Source: Cardiocondyla obscurior
Lineage: Eukaryota; Arthropoda; Insecta; Hymenoptera; Formicidae
NCBI RefSeq assembly: GCF_019399895.1
Contig: NC_091869.1
Coordinates: forward strand, 1,054,001 to 1,118,000
Length of the DNA: 64,000 nt
Direction: 5' to 3'
The translations under genes were made by a program, and so were the position numbers. Shown here one piece after another: positions 13,331-26,850 of this stretch. The notes below the pieces were generated by a model. The model had not been told where the DNA came from, did not search any database, and saw only the letters and a program-made list of their open reading frames with translations. Positions within the stretch are counted from its first letter, which is position 1; each line of letters starts with the position of its first letter.

Positions 13331-13929
13331 TCGTGAAATTGCGCCGCGGTTTATCCGCACGCGTCACTTGCGACCCGAATGAAATAACGCGCGGAGCGAA
13401 CGACGTAAAGTGAGCAGACGATAAGAAGCCTGTAATGGAAATTCGTTAAAATCGAGGACAAAAAAAAAAGGCTTGTCAAATATTGACGAGAACAGAGAGG
13501 TAATGATTTATTAATTTTGAAAAAAAATAAGTAAAAATAAAAATAAGTAAAAGTATAAATACGTAAAAGAAATTGAGGATACTTAAATACATACAGTTGT
13601 CGCGAGAAAATTATTTCCTGAAAGCACAAGGTGCTTAAAATTTAAAAAAAAAATTGAAAATTGAATACCATGTGCTTTGTTCGTAAAAGTAAAATCTATT
13701 AATGGTAACTTTGAATTTAATCCCTGTTTTTAGTAGTTTTTTTTTTTTTTTTTTTTTTTTTTATTTAACGTTACGTGCGAAGTTGCGGTATTATCTTTGC
13801 CGATGGCGGGAACAAAACGCAGGGAATAAACGATCCCAGTAGTGTCGAAAGTTGTATCACGCTTTTACGTAAAGGCTGCCTCTTGGATTCGCGCTGCGAC
13901 GCGCAAAATTCAGAGCGTCGATATCCCGT

Positions 13930-14115
13930 GCGCGCGCGCGCTATACGAGGCGGAAAATCGGATTACAAACAGTAAACGAGCGAGGGTGAGAAAGAGAAAT
14001 AGAGAGAGAGAGACAGGGAGATTTCGAACAGCCGCGACAGCTAATCACGCTTAATTACACATCTTACACTCTCGATCGCGGAGGGAGCGGCCCATTAAAG
14101 CTGATTCACGTTTAC
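13930..14115 (+). repeat. R-C repeat, copy 3
   Basis: The core is at 13950-13965, followed by a GA-rich tract (13988-14018), TTAATTACACATCTTAC (14051-14067), GCGGCCCATTAAAG and GCTGATTCACG. It is collinear with copy 1 and has the same orientation. Confidence 0.6.
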
Positions 14116-17100
14116 CAGCGTGTTCTGGGAAGAAGTTGGCGAACGACACGTTTATCCTAGTGAAAAGCAGAAAAGTTTGCGAGGAATTTAAATTCTCCGA
14201 TGGTAGAGAGACGCAAAAAGCCGTAATTATGAAGACGCAAAGATTGGCATATTTTTTTTTTTTTTTTCTATATTTCCAATATCGAATATGGAAGATATTC
14301 AAATCGCACGAAGATGACCTCAATTTTTTTTTTCTTTTTTATATTTTTTTTTTTTTCTTGCGCAAAGCTCCCTGCGAAACAGCGTGAGGAAAATTAATTT
14401 CGCAAACTCAAAATTATTTCTATAATTATTTTATAAGGGAAACTTACGAGGGAAACAAAACTCAAATATAATTATATAGCTTCCGTAAAATTATATATTT
14501 CCCAGGAGCATAACAAGTACAAATATGTTAATCACGTTTGACGAGAGGATTACACACTGTTTACCCAACGGCCTTTGTTTACCAGACACGTAGCTAGGTC
14601 GGGTAGCTAGCTATCTCGCACGGTACTTCCCGGAGGGGGTGGACGAAATTGTCGAGAAAGGGGACGAGTCGATTTCAGAAAGCGATTTTAATAGTTCGAC
14701 AGGAAATAGTTTCAATGCTGGAAATAAATGCGAGAAATCCCGCGAGCCCGGGAAACGCAAACGACGCGGTTCACGGTGCGACATCGACGAGGGGGGTGGC
14801 CGGGCAATATCGGTTTTAAGTAATTAATTCCGTCTCCACGCCACGCTACGTCACGTCACGCCGCGGTGGATGTCACTCGATCGAATGCCACGTTCTATAA
14901 TTTACGAGAAGAGACGACCGCTGGATCACCGACGGGGCGGAGTGCGCCAGCACCGGCCGGGCTTCATAAATTTTCGCGGCGGATTAAGAGACGCGGACGT
15001 TCGCCCATCGACGGGCCGCTCACGCGATCTCGATGGATCCTTATTAATAATAATTAACTGATTACCATAGTCAATTAGTCGGCGACTTTAAGCACCGCGC
15101 GGGCGAGAAAAGGGGGCGGGGGCGCGGCTTTTTATGTAGCGGCACTTTGCACAAAATTGCGGGCATGCCGACGTCTAAATTAACCCTTCGTCTAGCGGGC
15201 GTGGATTATACAAATTTTGTTGACACTAATGATCGATCTTTCCAAGAAACTTAATAAGAAAGGCGATCTAAGTTAGCTGCGACGAAGTTAAACTAATTTG
15301 TAACGCGAAATAACATTATTATTAAACGTAGATTGGATATGCAAAACGATGATGTAAGCGATGTTAGGTGATGCTCTCGAGCAATCCTTATTTGCGAACA
15401 TAAAATAAGAGTATTTGAGACGTAGCGATTGCGCCCGAGATATACTTTGAATTACCCCTGCAGCTTACTCACTTTGCAATAACGTGTACTCCGATATTGC
15501 ATGCTGCGCCCGTAACCGACGCCTCGCAGAAGACATCGTAAAGCGCAAACGAGCTCGAGAGTTAATTTCTCGACGATAAAATTGCGTACGATGGTCAAAC
15601 AAATTAAGTCTTTTAACGACCCTTTTAACAACGTAAATTATTATGCACGACGATCGAAACACTTGATCCCGTAATTCCGCGTAACTAAACGTTTTCATTA
15701 TTGCAGTGCGGTTGCTTAATATCTGAACGATAAACAAGTTCTTAAATAAGATTAGATAAGATGAAGAAAAACAGAAGGTATATTTTTTTACAGCGTATAC
15801 GTATGAATATATTAATAAGGTTTCACGCTTGTCTGTCTCTTTAATTTTTCAATTATCTGAATTATGACTGGCTGTTCTCGTTTTAATCTCGACTATTTTC
15901 TAAACTCCAAAAGCGATATTTCGAATCTCCATGCGACAGTATGAAACAAATCACGTCTGACGTTAACTCGTTTCTATACGCATATCCCGAATGTCTCGGC
16001 AGTTTTTCGTATTGACGTTGTTACTATCAGTTTTATAATTTTTTTCATCGCTTAATTTTGTGACAATCTATACATTTATTAAACGTTTGTACGATGTAAT
16101 ATATGTAGAAAACATTTTTACAAGCAAATGTGCCGATAACGAATCCGATCGATACAACCGATGAACGAGGGATAAAAACTTTTTAAGGATTAATTTTAAT
16201 TAGCAGCCCCGATCGAGAAGCAAAAAGTGAAGTTGCAGACGGCGGGTCGGCTGAGGAGAGATCTCTCGAGAGAACAAGTAATTATGGTTAATTAAGCGGT
16301 CTTATCCCGGATGGATGGACGCAAAATCTACCGATTTAACGGCATATTCGCGTTGGATACATATCGAGTTTTCGCGTCTCATCCGGCTTTTCCGGCTGTC
16401 CGTTTTCACGGCAAGGGAAAAACCGTTTCTCGATCAGCGGAGCGTCGCGTAAACGCCAGCTTACAGAATAAATCTGCATTGTATCCGTCGAAACATAAAA
16501 CGCGCATTCGATCGCTGCATAAATAAATCCGCGTTCGATTCGCGACGTTTCCCCAACGTGTATATCTATCCTCTGGAGCACAACTGCTCTTGTGTTTGCG
16601 CGATTAATTGTAGTTGCGATCGCGAAGAATGCGTATGTATTTGCACGAAGTGGCGAGTTAATTAAAATACCTACGTAACCTATACACGAGACACCCACAA
16701 CTTGACGGTTTACGATAAAATCTCAAGTCGGAAATATTCTACATTTTCCACAAAGAGTCCCACGCACCAATAACCCCGATGGTAAAAACCTCCATTTTCA
16801 AATACTCGCGAAATTAAAAAAACGACGTCAGTGCCTTGGGTATATCCACAAAAAAATATTTGCCGTTTAATAATTTTTCAAAGGTGAAATTAAACGCGCC
16901 GTTAATCATTTTGCTCTTTAATTATCCAAATGAACTACATTTTTTTCATTTAGAGGCGTAAAATACTTGCCGAGGTAAAGGGGGGCGACAAAAGCGACGT
17001 GACAATTTTATAACTTAGCAACGTAAAACCGTACTTCTGTCGGACGCGCCGCCGCGATTTGTTCTTTCTCGAATAGCGCATAAAAATACCCGTGCCGCGA

Positions 17101-20100
17101 GTTTTCTCCGCGACACAATAAATATTATTTCCCAAAGATTGCAACGTCTCCATTACGGGATATTATTCCGTACCGAATGCGCGCGCGCTTGCGGTCGCGA
17201 ATTTATTCCGCAGCGACGGTACGCGCTCACCTGGAGACAGGTGCTTTTCTGTGTGAGAAAATACACGGTGTTTATAGATATTTATACGCGAGAGAGCTCG
17301 CGTTTCACAACCGGTTTCCGGAGGCTACATCAACGACGACAACGACGACGGCGACGTGGGCGAGCCGCGTCGAATCGATTTCGTACTCTTTTATCGGAAC
17401 CGAGCCCGGGAGTTACGTTTTCTTTGTGCGCCTTCGAGGATTGCCGCGGCTTTTTCGCGATTATTGCGTTTCATCGTAAATGTACGATACGAGCGATCTA
17501 CATTCATCCTCCTCGCGCGACTCCGTATTACACATCCTAATTTTTATGTTCAATATTAGTCGATGCCACGATCGAGCGCATCCATTTTATTATCGTCCAT
17601 TCGTCGCGAACCCAAGAAATAAGCAAGCAAACGTATATCGCAGCGATGCGAAATATGGCCGCGTGATGATTATTTTATTATCGCCCTCTTCGTACAAACA
17701 ACGTCTCTCGCAAATACAATTGAAATCAGGCGCGCTCCGATTTGCGAGGTCGACGTAGGATATTACGATGAGACCCCGCAACTTTTTGACAGTAACAATG
17801 AGTTAGAGCGCGTGGAACTGAGTGCACGTGGGGTACGAGTGCATGTAATGCCTTCATACTTCTTTAATAAATTTAATGCTATTTTACTCCGGGTTCCCGC
17901 CTTAGAGAAGTTAGAAATCTCCATTGAAAGTTAGAAGAGAAATACTCGGTAACTCTCAATCACCCTACATACTTGTCCCGCATACGCACTTACTCCGCTT
18001 AACGTTATTTTTCAAACGTTCGAATTCACTTTGGACGTCGCCGTGAGGGGGAGCGGGGAGGAAACTTTTCCGGTCTTGATTTACGAGATTTATCGAAGAA
18101 TAAAAGTCCCACTTCATAATGCGGGCAAACGCGCGAGCGAAAGCGCCGATAAAAATATAGGCTACAGCGGTGAGCAGACGCGCGGGAGACGAAGTCGTTG
18201 ATAAAACGAGTTTGCGATACGATTGTTTCGAGGGCGATTCAAGCAGATCGCTCTCCATCCGCGCGCTCTTGCGCTTTATTAATTGCAAAAGCGCCGCCGT
18301 TAGCGCGAGAAAAATTTTGCGCCATTAATAAACCGAGCTCGGCCCGTAATCTCAAACGCACTATATTAAACGCATCACGGCCGCGAATCTCTTTTTTTTC
18401 GACACGAACGAAGTTTCCCCGGCTATTTGACGCGTCGGGGGAACGCTGAATTATAGGTCCGTCGATGTGACAAGGGCTCGCGCGAGGAACTTTAAGCGTC
18501 ATTTAGTTACGAGAGTCTTTGGAAAATTTTGTCGACATCGCGCGAAAGTAACGAGTCTTGTAATCTGTTCTCTTTAGCCATTACTGCGGACTGTAATTTT
18601 CACGGGGAAGAAATTGTAATAATTGAAACTTAACGCTGGTGCCCGATACAATTCACGAGCCATTTACCGACCACAAAGACTTAATAATTTTGAAATTACA
18701 TTACTCCGCGGACTAGTGACTGCTAAATAATTTTCTTAATTTTAATAGCGCTCAAATTGAAATTTATTTCTTAAATATTTCACCTTAAAATTCGAGGTAA
18801 CATCATCCATCTAATGTACAAATTTTTATTCGCGCAAATTAATTTCAGTTTTATTCTCCGTTTTGAATTAGCGAAGTAAAGTATATAATGGTTAACGATA
18901 ACCAATTTATCTTTGAAAAATCTTTTGCGTCGTATTAAATCGACAGAGCATTAATCTTTCCTCTCATCATGCAGCAAGAGAAAATCGCGCGCCATTTTGC
19001 AATATAATGGAATCTTTTTGAAAATGTACGCGTACGTGTGTGTGTGTGCCGTAATAGAAACATTCTTCAAATAACTTTAAATTGTGATATCGCGTTCTCT
19101 GATACAATTTCGAGCTATTCTTCATCTGCGATAAAAAATGTAATAATAAAAAAGGCGCGCAGTAAACGATATTTTACAATAAGTTACCAGAATCTTATTG
19201 TCACCCCGGAGATAGGAATATTTTCGGCAACCGGGAGCCGCGAATATATCGAAACCCGAACTTCGCGCGAGAATAAATTAGATTAGCGATCAAAGTGAAA
19301 ATTTTTCGCGGCGCGGTAGGTAAATCAATCGAGGGAAATATTATTAATCGAACGCGAAAGATAGATAAACTGTGGAAAAATAAATGAAATACTTGGGGAA
19401 CGTGCCGAATAAACGAACGAGCGCCGTTAACTAACGCGCTCGTTGAGACAATATTTACATTAATGGCGGCCCGCGATGAGAGGAGCTACGAGAATTTCTC
19501 GACGTGTGGCGGCGCGAAGATAAAGCGAAAATGTTGTACAAAAGCGCCTCGGCTGTGTGTACCTGGTTGAGATTAACCGATGTTCCCCCGATCACAGTCG
19601 AATTACACAAGTTCAAATCCAACTGTGCAATTATTGACTTTCGATTGAGAATTTGGCGAATTCAGTTAGGCGGAACCGGTAGAATCGTGCCGCGAATGGA
19701 AACTGATAGCGTAAGCACATGTAAATAAGGAGGCCACCGTTAGCCAGCAAAATTTACGAACCGGGCACGAACGAGCGGGATTTAAATATGACAATTTTCT
19801 ATTGTTAACTCAACGGAAGACGCTCCGTTCGTTTTAATTATCGTATCGACTTTCGAACTAATAATATTTCACTCATCTTCTAACGCTCGTGTGCACGAGC
19901 GAGAGGTACCGGTAAAAGCATATAAGGATTAAAATTAGACGTTATATAAATAAGAATTGAAACTATTAACGTATTAAAATTAGACTCTCGCGTAATTTCA
20001 TATATTCAAAGCCGAAAATGGACGGTGAGAATACATTTGCATTCAAGTTCAGCTAATGTGACCGTCTGATTCTTATTTATCGCGACAGATATTTATTTAC

Positions 20101-23100
20101 CTATGTTCGCCGTGGAAATACAAGTTTCTACGTAGGTCCGTTTGCGTTTAATGAGTTGAGCATAAGCCGCTCGTTGCCATTACGTTTTATCCGATTTCTC
20201 AGCCGAAGTACGCTCTCCAGAGAGCAAGAGACAGAGAAATAGAGAGAGAAAGAGAGAGAAAAAGCAACGTAAGAATCGGTAGCGACGGTTACGAGGTCAA
20301 GTGGCGGCCTTTGTGAAATTAATGAAAGGTTTCCACGCGCGCAAATCCTGAGCCGGTCTCTCTCCGCAAATACAGAGTCAAAGCCCATTCGTGCCATACT
20401 TACTCTCTTTCGTGCATTCTCGGCTCGAGAATGGACCTCTTTTTACCTCTCTTTCTCTTTCTACTTTCGCGCTCGACCACTTAAACTTCCGACCCGCCGA
20501 GCGAGAAAAACTCGCGGCTTATTTTCCGAAAGCGCTTTGTCCGCCACTTAAATGAGCCCTGTCGATCGAAAATTTTTCCGACGCAGACACGTCTTAGGGC
20601 AGCATCGATCGCGTTGTGTTTCGCGGGCTTCAACGTCGGTGAGGAGAAGAAAAATAGAAAGAACGATGGAAATCTCGCGAGACTTCATCGGCAAGAAAAT
20701 GCAAAAGCATGAATTTCCCTCGCATATATTATCGGGAGGGGGGGGGGAAACCACAGGGTCTTATAACATAATCATTGGCTTTTTGCGATAAAAGCGCGGA
20801 AGAAATTATTAGTCGACGGTAGCGGATAATGAATAATCGCGTTTAGATGCGCGAACTTCGGATCGCGGTGCTTTGTGAATTAAGAGTACCGCGGGGACGT
20901 CTCAGCGATTTTTAATCCCCGTGATAAAAATCTGCGTCGTGCCCACCCTCGTAATTGCCCCAACCCGTCGCATTAGCAGCGTAGCGCGAATCGCAATCAA
21001 CGCGAAAATATTTCCGGCACCGACCCCGTGGCGCGGCGAAATTACCCGGGCGATCTCGACCGCACGATCGCTAACTCCTCACTTACAAATAACTTGTACG
21101 TACGCGCGCATACATTTCAATATTCCTGCGGCTGCGACCCTAATAACGCGTGTAATAATAACTGCGCGGAACTATTTACTCTATATTCATAGCGCGTTCG
21201 CGAATTGTTCCGGCGGCGGTTCCTCGAGATGTTCGAACCGACCGAACCGGTCGATCCGGATGCGGATAGTCGAAAGCAATTGCATCGGTTAATTGAGCGG
21301 CCAGATAAAGCCGATTAAATTTGGAAAATGTGATTTTGACCGGAGTAGATCTTTAATTAGTTAGAAAAACATGCTATTTTCTCGCGCAAGCTGGATCTTC
21401 GCCCGTCATTATATTCATGTAAATTTTCATATTTAATTCATTAATTTGCTCTTTGGAATCATCAATATCTCGCGGCACCAGCGTTGCTTGTAGATTACAA
21501 ATCACTATGAATTAATGCCACTGCTCGTGACATTGATGCTCGTTTGTCACACGTTCTCCACCGATTCGGTGTGCCGATTAAACAGTTTGATGGCTCACTT
21601 GTCCTTCGTCCTTTAATTAACGCCCTGCCAAATTCGTCGGGCTAAAATTTCGGATTTTCTTACTCCCTTTAAACAGTTTTAATTATATTGCACGTAGTCT
21701 CGCGTGTCGAATATATAGCGCTATAAATATACTGAATGCCTGAATATTAGTCTCATTCTATTTTCTAAAAGGCTGTTCCAAACTAAATTTATTATTTTAT
21801 AATTGCTTTCAACTCAATCATTTGGTGTGACACACAACTGAACGTGCTAAATATATCATCTATCCACATAATTATTTGATTATGCACTCGACAGATAACA
21901 CGAGAGCATTAATACTTTCCCATTCAAAAATAACACATTATGAAATAAATTAATACATTTTTAGTACGCGCGCGCGAGAAAAAGAAGGAAAGAGAAAGAG
22001 AGATGTCTATATGCGAGCATTTATCAATCATTTAGATTTTAAATCAACATTAAAAAAAAAAAAAAATCCTCTGATGTATTTTTATTCAGAAACTCTCGTT
22101 ATATGATTTTTATTTGCCGATAAAATCAATGATGGCCAATAATAAACCGAGAACAAGAAAAAGGCAGCAAACAAAACCTACTTTCTAGTTAGTACGCATA
22201 CTTGCCAGTCGAGAGAGTTGAAGATCGACTTTCAAATTCTAAAGTTCGCATTCGACGTTAACGACGTTAACTATTCGACAAAATTCCAGTTACCGAAGGG
22301 GCTCTCTTTAATTGAACCTTTTTCCACCCTCTCGAAAACCCGGGGTATTGCAGGGAAGGGTCGCCCTCGCCTCCCCCTTTACCGTCTCGCTACTTCGCCA
22401 ACCCTCCTCGCGTGACGACGTGTTCGCGACATTCGCGGGAGAGATCGTCGAGTGAGAGAGAGAAGTGTCGTCGACTGCACTTCGCGGCTTTTTCGTGACT
22501 TCCGCCCGGCGCGTTTTTCTCTTCGGGACAGCATCGCGGTGACGGCGGGCGGGTTACTTCCGCAATAACGATCGGACACACACCAGGCCGCGGCGGACAC
22601 GTGCACGCCGAGAGAGAATAGGCGGGGTGGCGTTGCCAACCGCACTATAATTATAGCATTTACGCCATCGTTTTGTCGTGACGCGCCCGTGCAATCTCTC
22701 GCAAATTATAGCACTTGACATTAGGTCTGTAACCTTCCAAGCCGCGAATCTCTCCAGGCCGAAATTTATTATTCCCCGCGGTAGGCGGGGTAATTAGATT
22801 ACCGAGTACCAGTTATCAGTTTCACTTAATCTCGTTTGAGCCCCGACGTCACTTTGAACTTACGTTATGCGAAGGCGCGAGGAAACACAAGCGGGTTATA
22901 TTTGCATAACAAAATTTCTAAAATACATAAATTGCGAGAAGGAATGTTTATAACTCTCTTTTCTCGAAACTCCACTCCGCAGTTGTTTCATTTTAATCGC
23001 GTGCTTTGTATTCAGAAATTTTTCGGGAAAGCTCTCCGCTGGTCGTATAACACCTCTCTCTTTCTCTCTCTCTCTTTCTTTCTCCGCTACAACCGCTTGC

Positions 23101-24285
23101 TGCTATAAACTTAATGCTATATCGCGATGTGCAAAATACTATAATTCTCGTGCAATTCCAGTACGTAGTGTTTTAAAAAGTTGGCAACGTCAGTGGGGTG
23201 GGGGGAGAGAGATCTTGATGGAGGGCGGTTTGTTGCTAGGGGAAACGACTAGGGAAGAGAGAAAAGGGAAGATCCGTCGGTTCTTGCTCGCAGACAGAGT
23301 GAAAAAGAAAAAGAGAGAAAGTAAGAGAATGCGGGAGATAGAGCGATGCTAGTAGAGTATCTTCTCCGTCACCGGCAGACTTCGAGCCCGCCGGGGCGCG
23401 GACGAGAAGTGACTACCGCAGGCAGGATCTGAAGGACCAACGAGCGTTATACATTCCCAGGGCGGACGATGTTGGGCAGAGGGTGGCTCGGAAACGCGCA
23501 CGAGGGTAGAATTCGCAGAGAACTCTTTCGGGCGCCGGGCGCTCTCAACCTTCTTCTCGCCGGTAGAATCGACCCATCCCCGGGTCGACCGGGATCGGTC
23601 AAGTTAATTAATTCCGCGCGTAATCGCGCCAAAGTACGCGACTGGTTGCGCGACAGGGAGAAAATATCCGACGTGAATCCGTTCCGAAAGCGAGGAACCT
23701 GGCAATACCCGCGCCGATTATCCTCGAATTAACTTCTGTCAAAATATTATTTGCGCGTGCATTTTTGGTGCGCACCACCGCCGGCTCTTGCGGTCGTGAA
23801 TTTTTAATTAATTTAATATTTCACAGATGATGATGAGATATGGTTTCGAGATTCGAGTCATGCCCCATTATGCTAAAAATATTTGCGAACGTGACATGGG
23901 CAAGCGCGCGTTGCATTATGACATTTAGCTTAGCTAATAGTAGCTTCGGACGATGGGATCGACTAATTCGCGCTGCTTTTATCTAAAAGCCGGGACCGCC
24001 TGAACGAAAAAGGGGGGAAAAAAACATCGCCAACAGTAGATATCTCGCGCAATTTCTTTCAGCTTCAAGAATCACCGAAGACGTTGCACTCCGGGCAACT
24101 TCGTTCGCAGGTTAAAGTGGGTAGAGAGGTAACTCCGTGATGTTTGAACGTGGAAGGAGCAAATACGCCGCGGCCCGCGGAAGCAGCTGCGGCGAAAGAA
24201 GCGAGGATAGAAAAAGAGAGAGATGGAAAAATAGGAAAAGGGAAAATGACAGAGAGAGAGAGAAAGAGAGAGAAAGGTGGCCGAG
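14116..24285. other. gene-free stretch of about 10 kb
   Basis: There are T runs near 14251 and 14325, TAATTA-rich patches near 15040-15080 and 16180-16300 that could bind homeodomain proteins, a CA/GT run near 19036, a 9-G run near 20740 and A runs near 22052. GA-rich tracts lie at 20220-20265, 23280-23345 and 24185-24285. A splice-acceptor-like TGCAATTCCAG ends at 23161 without a donor. I see no supported gene. Confidence 0.45.
17332..17357. repeat. ACG trinucleotide-like repeat
   Basis: AACGACGACAACGACGACGG reads as Asn/Asp-rich or Thr-rich in different frames. No exon boundaries are evident around it. Confidence 0.7.
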
Positions 24286-24376
24286 GTGTAGCGGAGTAAG
24301 TTGAAATAAACGAGGGAAACGTGAGTTACGAAGAATAAGGTTTGATTCTCCGCGATACTGAAATGTGTCGTGGAAT
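24286..24376 (+). repeat. R-D repeat, copy 1
   Basis: It contains GTAGCGGAGTAAGTTGAAAT then AAACGAG, GTTACGAAGAATAAGGTTTG and CGCGATACTGAAAT. It aligns block by block with copies 2, 3 and 5. A GA-rich tract precedes it (24185-24285). Confidence 0.5.
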
Positions 24377-26701
24377 GGAATGCGTAACGAGTTCTTATAT
24401 TCCGCTTGCCGGATCTGAGCTCCGAGCGAGTTCGCCATACTACTCGACATATTTACGGGAGGACGTGCTATTTTGAATCGCGAGTCGAAATTGGATCGTG
24501 ACTCCAGAGTCTCGTTAGGAGCTGCGTGGATATCGAGCGTGTGTTGATACCCGAGAAGCGCCGCGATAATGATGCGCACGTCATTGCACATTTACATCTG
24601 TGTCGCATTTGTATTCGCGCGTCAGTCCGTTCCGCCGACGAGGAATTGTGTAAAATAAATCGCGCGCTCGTTATTAAGCATCGAGGAAAAAAAATCGATA
24701 AATTATGCAGCTCCTCCTCTCCCCTCCGGTATTTCCACCGCAGGTTTTCTCGCTGCGCCGTATTTGTTACGTGTAAAAGCACCCCTCCGAACGTGCACTA
24801 ACAACAACCGACAGTTCCTGCGAGAGTAATCTTTCATTAATTCGTAACTGTGTATACTGATTACTTACTGGCCCTCGAGGCTACCCGCGATCTACCGTCA
24901 TATAATTGGAGTTGTATCGTACGTATTTTGAGGTTGTTTCGCCTGGCGAAGGTTTAATCTCGTTCGTCCGTAGGGCATACGTATCTTCATGTAAAATGTA
25001 CAACTTTTAACACACAGCGTACCTTAATGTAAACCGTATATTTCTACGCGTGCACGAGCTTTGTAATTCTACGCGTAAAAGAATATTCTGAAATTTACTT
25101 AGCACAATTAAATTTCAAGATACGAGGTTTTTTTTTTTTTTTTAACGCGTACATATCGCGATCGGGTTTTCGAAAAATCGCCACGCCGGGAAGCTTGATT
25201 CCGCGCGATTTTCGGACACCATCGTTTTCTCCGTCGAAGGGACGGTAGCAGCGGGCGGAGATATGACGTGGCCGCGCAGCCCGCGCGCGTAACGAGCTAC
25301 TTACTCACGTGGGAACAGTTTGCGGGAGATACGCTCGCAACCGAGATAACGACCGAAGATAAAGACAAATGTATTCGCCGTCAGAGGCGAGTGGGTGGCT
25401 GCTGCGGAATGCTAAGGCTCGATTTATCCCTTGACAGCCGAGTCGGATCGCTCGTGCCAGAGGACCTTTGTAATGCGAATAAGGTGCGGGGTGCATCCCT
25501 ATTAACAATAAGATAGGATATCCGGGAATTTCTGTCAATCGCTCGTGCCACGAAGCCAGCCCGGCGTTAGCAGACGAGTCGTACGAGGCAATCAAATTGG
25601 GGACTTTCATCGGGAGATTCGGAGACGTAATTCCCTCGCGTAAACCTCGGAAGCGCAGCTCGGGAAGAACCCTGATAGCCGTTGCGTGACTAATGCGCTC
25701 GGATTAGAAAAGATCGAGATGGAGAAGAAACAATTCCCTCGTCTCCTAAGCAAAAGCGCGCACGTACTTTCCTCCGGTAAGGAAACGCCTTGGATAACAT
25801 TGCCAAATTATGTTTCTCGTGCAAAAGCTCCCGAGTGAGCGCAGGCCTGATAAATAAACGTAATGCTCGTCGTAACATTTTGCGCGGGTGCGAGAGAAAG
25901 AGAGAGAGAAAGGAATAAAACGAGCGCTCATGCATAATTTAGAAATGAAATATGTAAGCCGTCGCTTTATGCGTAGCTTAAGTACACGTTCGAATAAGAT
26001 TATTCGTTTACTTAAATTATTGGGGTTTCTCCTACGAAAATCTAACGACGATAAGACTTCGGAACTGCCACATAAATATGCATATGTATGCACAGAGCGT
26101 TAAAAGTGACTACCGCTTGTTTTTTTTTGTTTTTTTTTTCCCTTTTCTTTTCTTCTTTGAAAATGATAGATAAGAAAAGATAAAAGTGTCGAAAGAACGG
26201 CGAAGGGAAAAGGGCGAGAAGCGTGCAGCGAGTTAATGCATTTCTACCGGAATAATAAAGAGCGACGCTAAGAAACGCATAAAAAATACAACAAATACTC
26301 TTGTCGTTGGCCCGTAGATGCGACACGGGACAAAGCCGCGTTTAGCATTCGCGAAATAGCGAGCGACTCCGCCTCTCTGCATGGAAGTAGGTCTCGTTGA
26401 CCCCCTTCTTCCCCATGTAAATGTATTTCCCGTGGGTTACTAGGCGCGGCTTTATTACACGTTAAAGCAAGGGCGTGCTCGCGCGAGAGAGTGCCGCGCA
26501 TAAGAGGGGCGAATTAGAATTTAAATATTTTCTACCGGGCGGCTTTTGTGATCCGAAGACGCGACTAAATTACCACAAATAGTCTTTGAAGGGCCTAGAG
26601 GGACAGGCGGCGTCCCCCAAGGGAACGGCTACAGGGAGCACGTACAGGGGGATGAGGAGGGTTGGGGGGGCGAGTCGAGGGTACGGCTAAGAGAGAAAGC
26701 T

Positions 26702-26850
26702 GCAGTAAGTTGAACCGAAATAAACGAGAGAGATTCGGCGATGAGGGGGAGGGGGGTTACGAGAACGAGGTTTAGTCGCGGGATATTGGAATCCGCGGTA
26801 AAATTGCAGAGCGCAGCACAAAGTGCGGTGAAATTTACGATGCGAACGGG
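26702..26850 (+). repeat. R-D repeat, copy 2 (longest clear copy)
   Basis: Its order of blocks is GTAAGTTGAACCGAAATAAA, CGAGAGAGATTCGG, GGGTTACGAGAACGAGGTTT, CGGGATATTGGAATCC, GGTAAAATTGCAGAGCG and GTGAAATTTACGATG. It serves as the best reference copy of about 150 nt. The GTAAGT word looks like a splice donor but recurs with the repeat and has no partner acceptor. Confidence 0.6.

Noticed and set aside
17224..17260. Minus-strand donor CCAG/GTGAGC with a TTTTCTCACACAG acceptor 18 nt away
   Set aside because: An 18-nt exon without any partner exon on that strand is not supportable.
19605..19640. tRNA T-arm-like GTTCAAATCCAAC
   Set aside because: The flanks do not form the T stem and no acceptor stem or anticodon arm could be placed.
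8717..20641. Shared 16-mer GGCTTCAACGTCGGTG at 8717 and 20626
   Set aside because: A single shared word of this length is expected about once per 64-kb self-comparison, and the flanks do not align.
26702..26712. GTAAGTTG donor-like words inside R-D copies 1 and 2
   Set aside because: They are part of the repeat block, have no upstream acceptor, and are not kept in the other copies.
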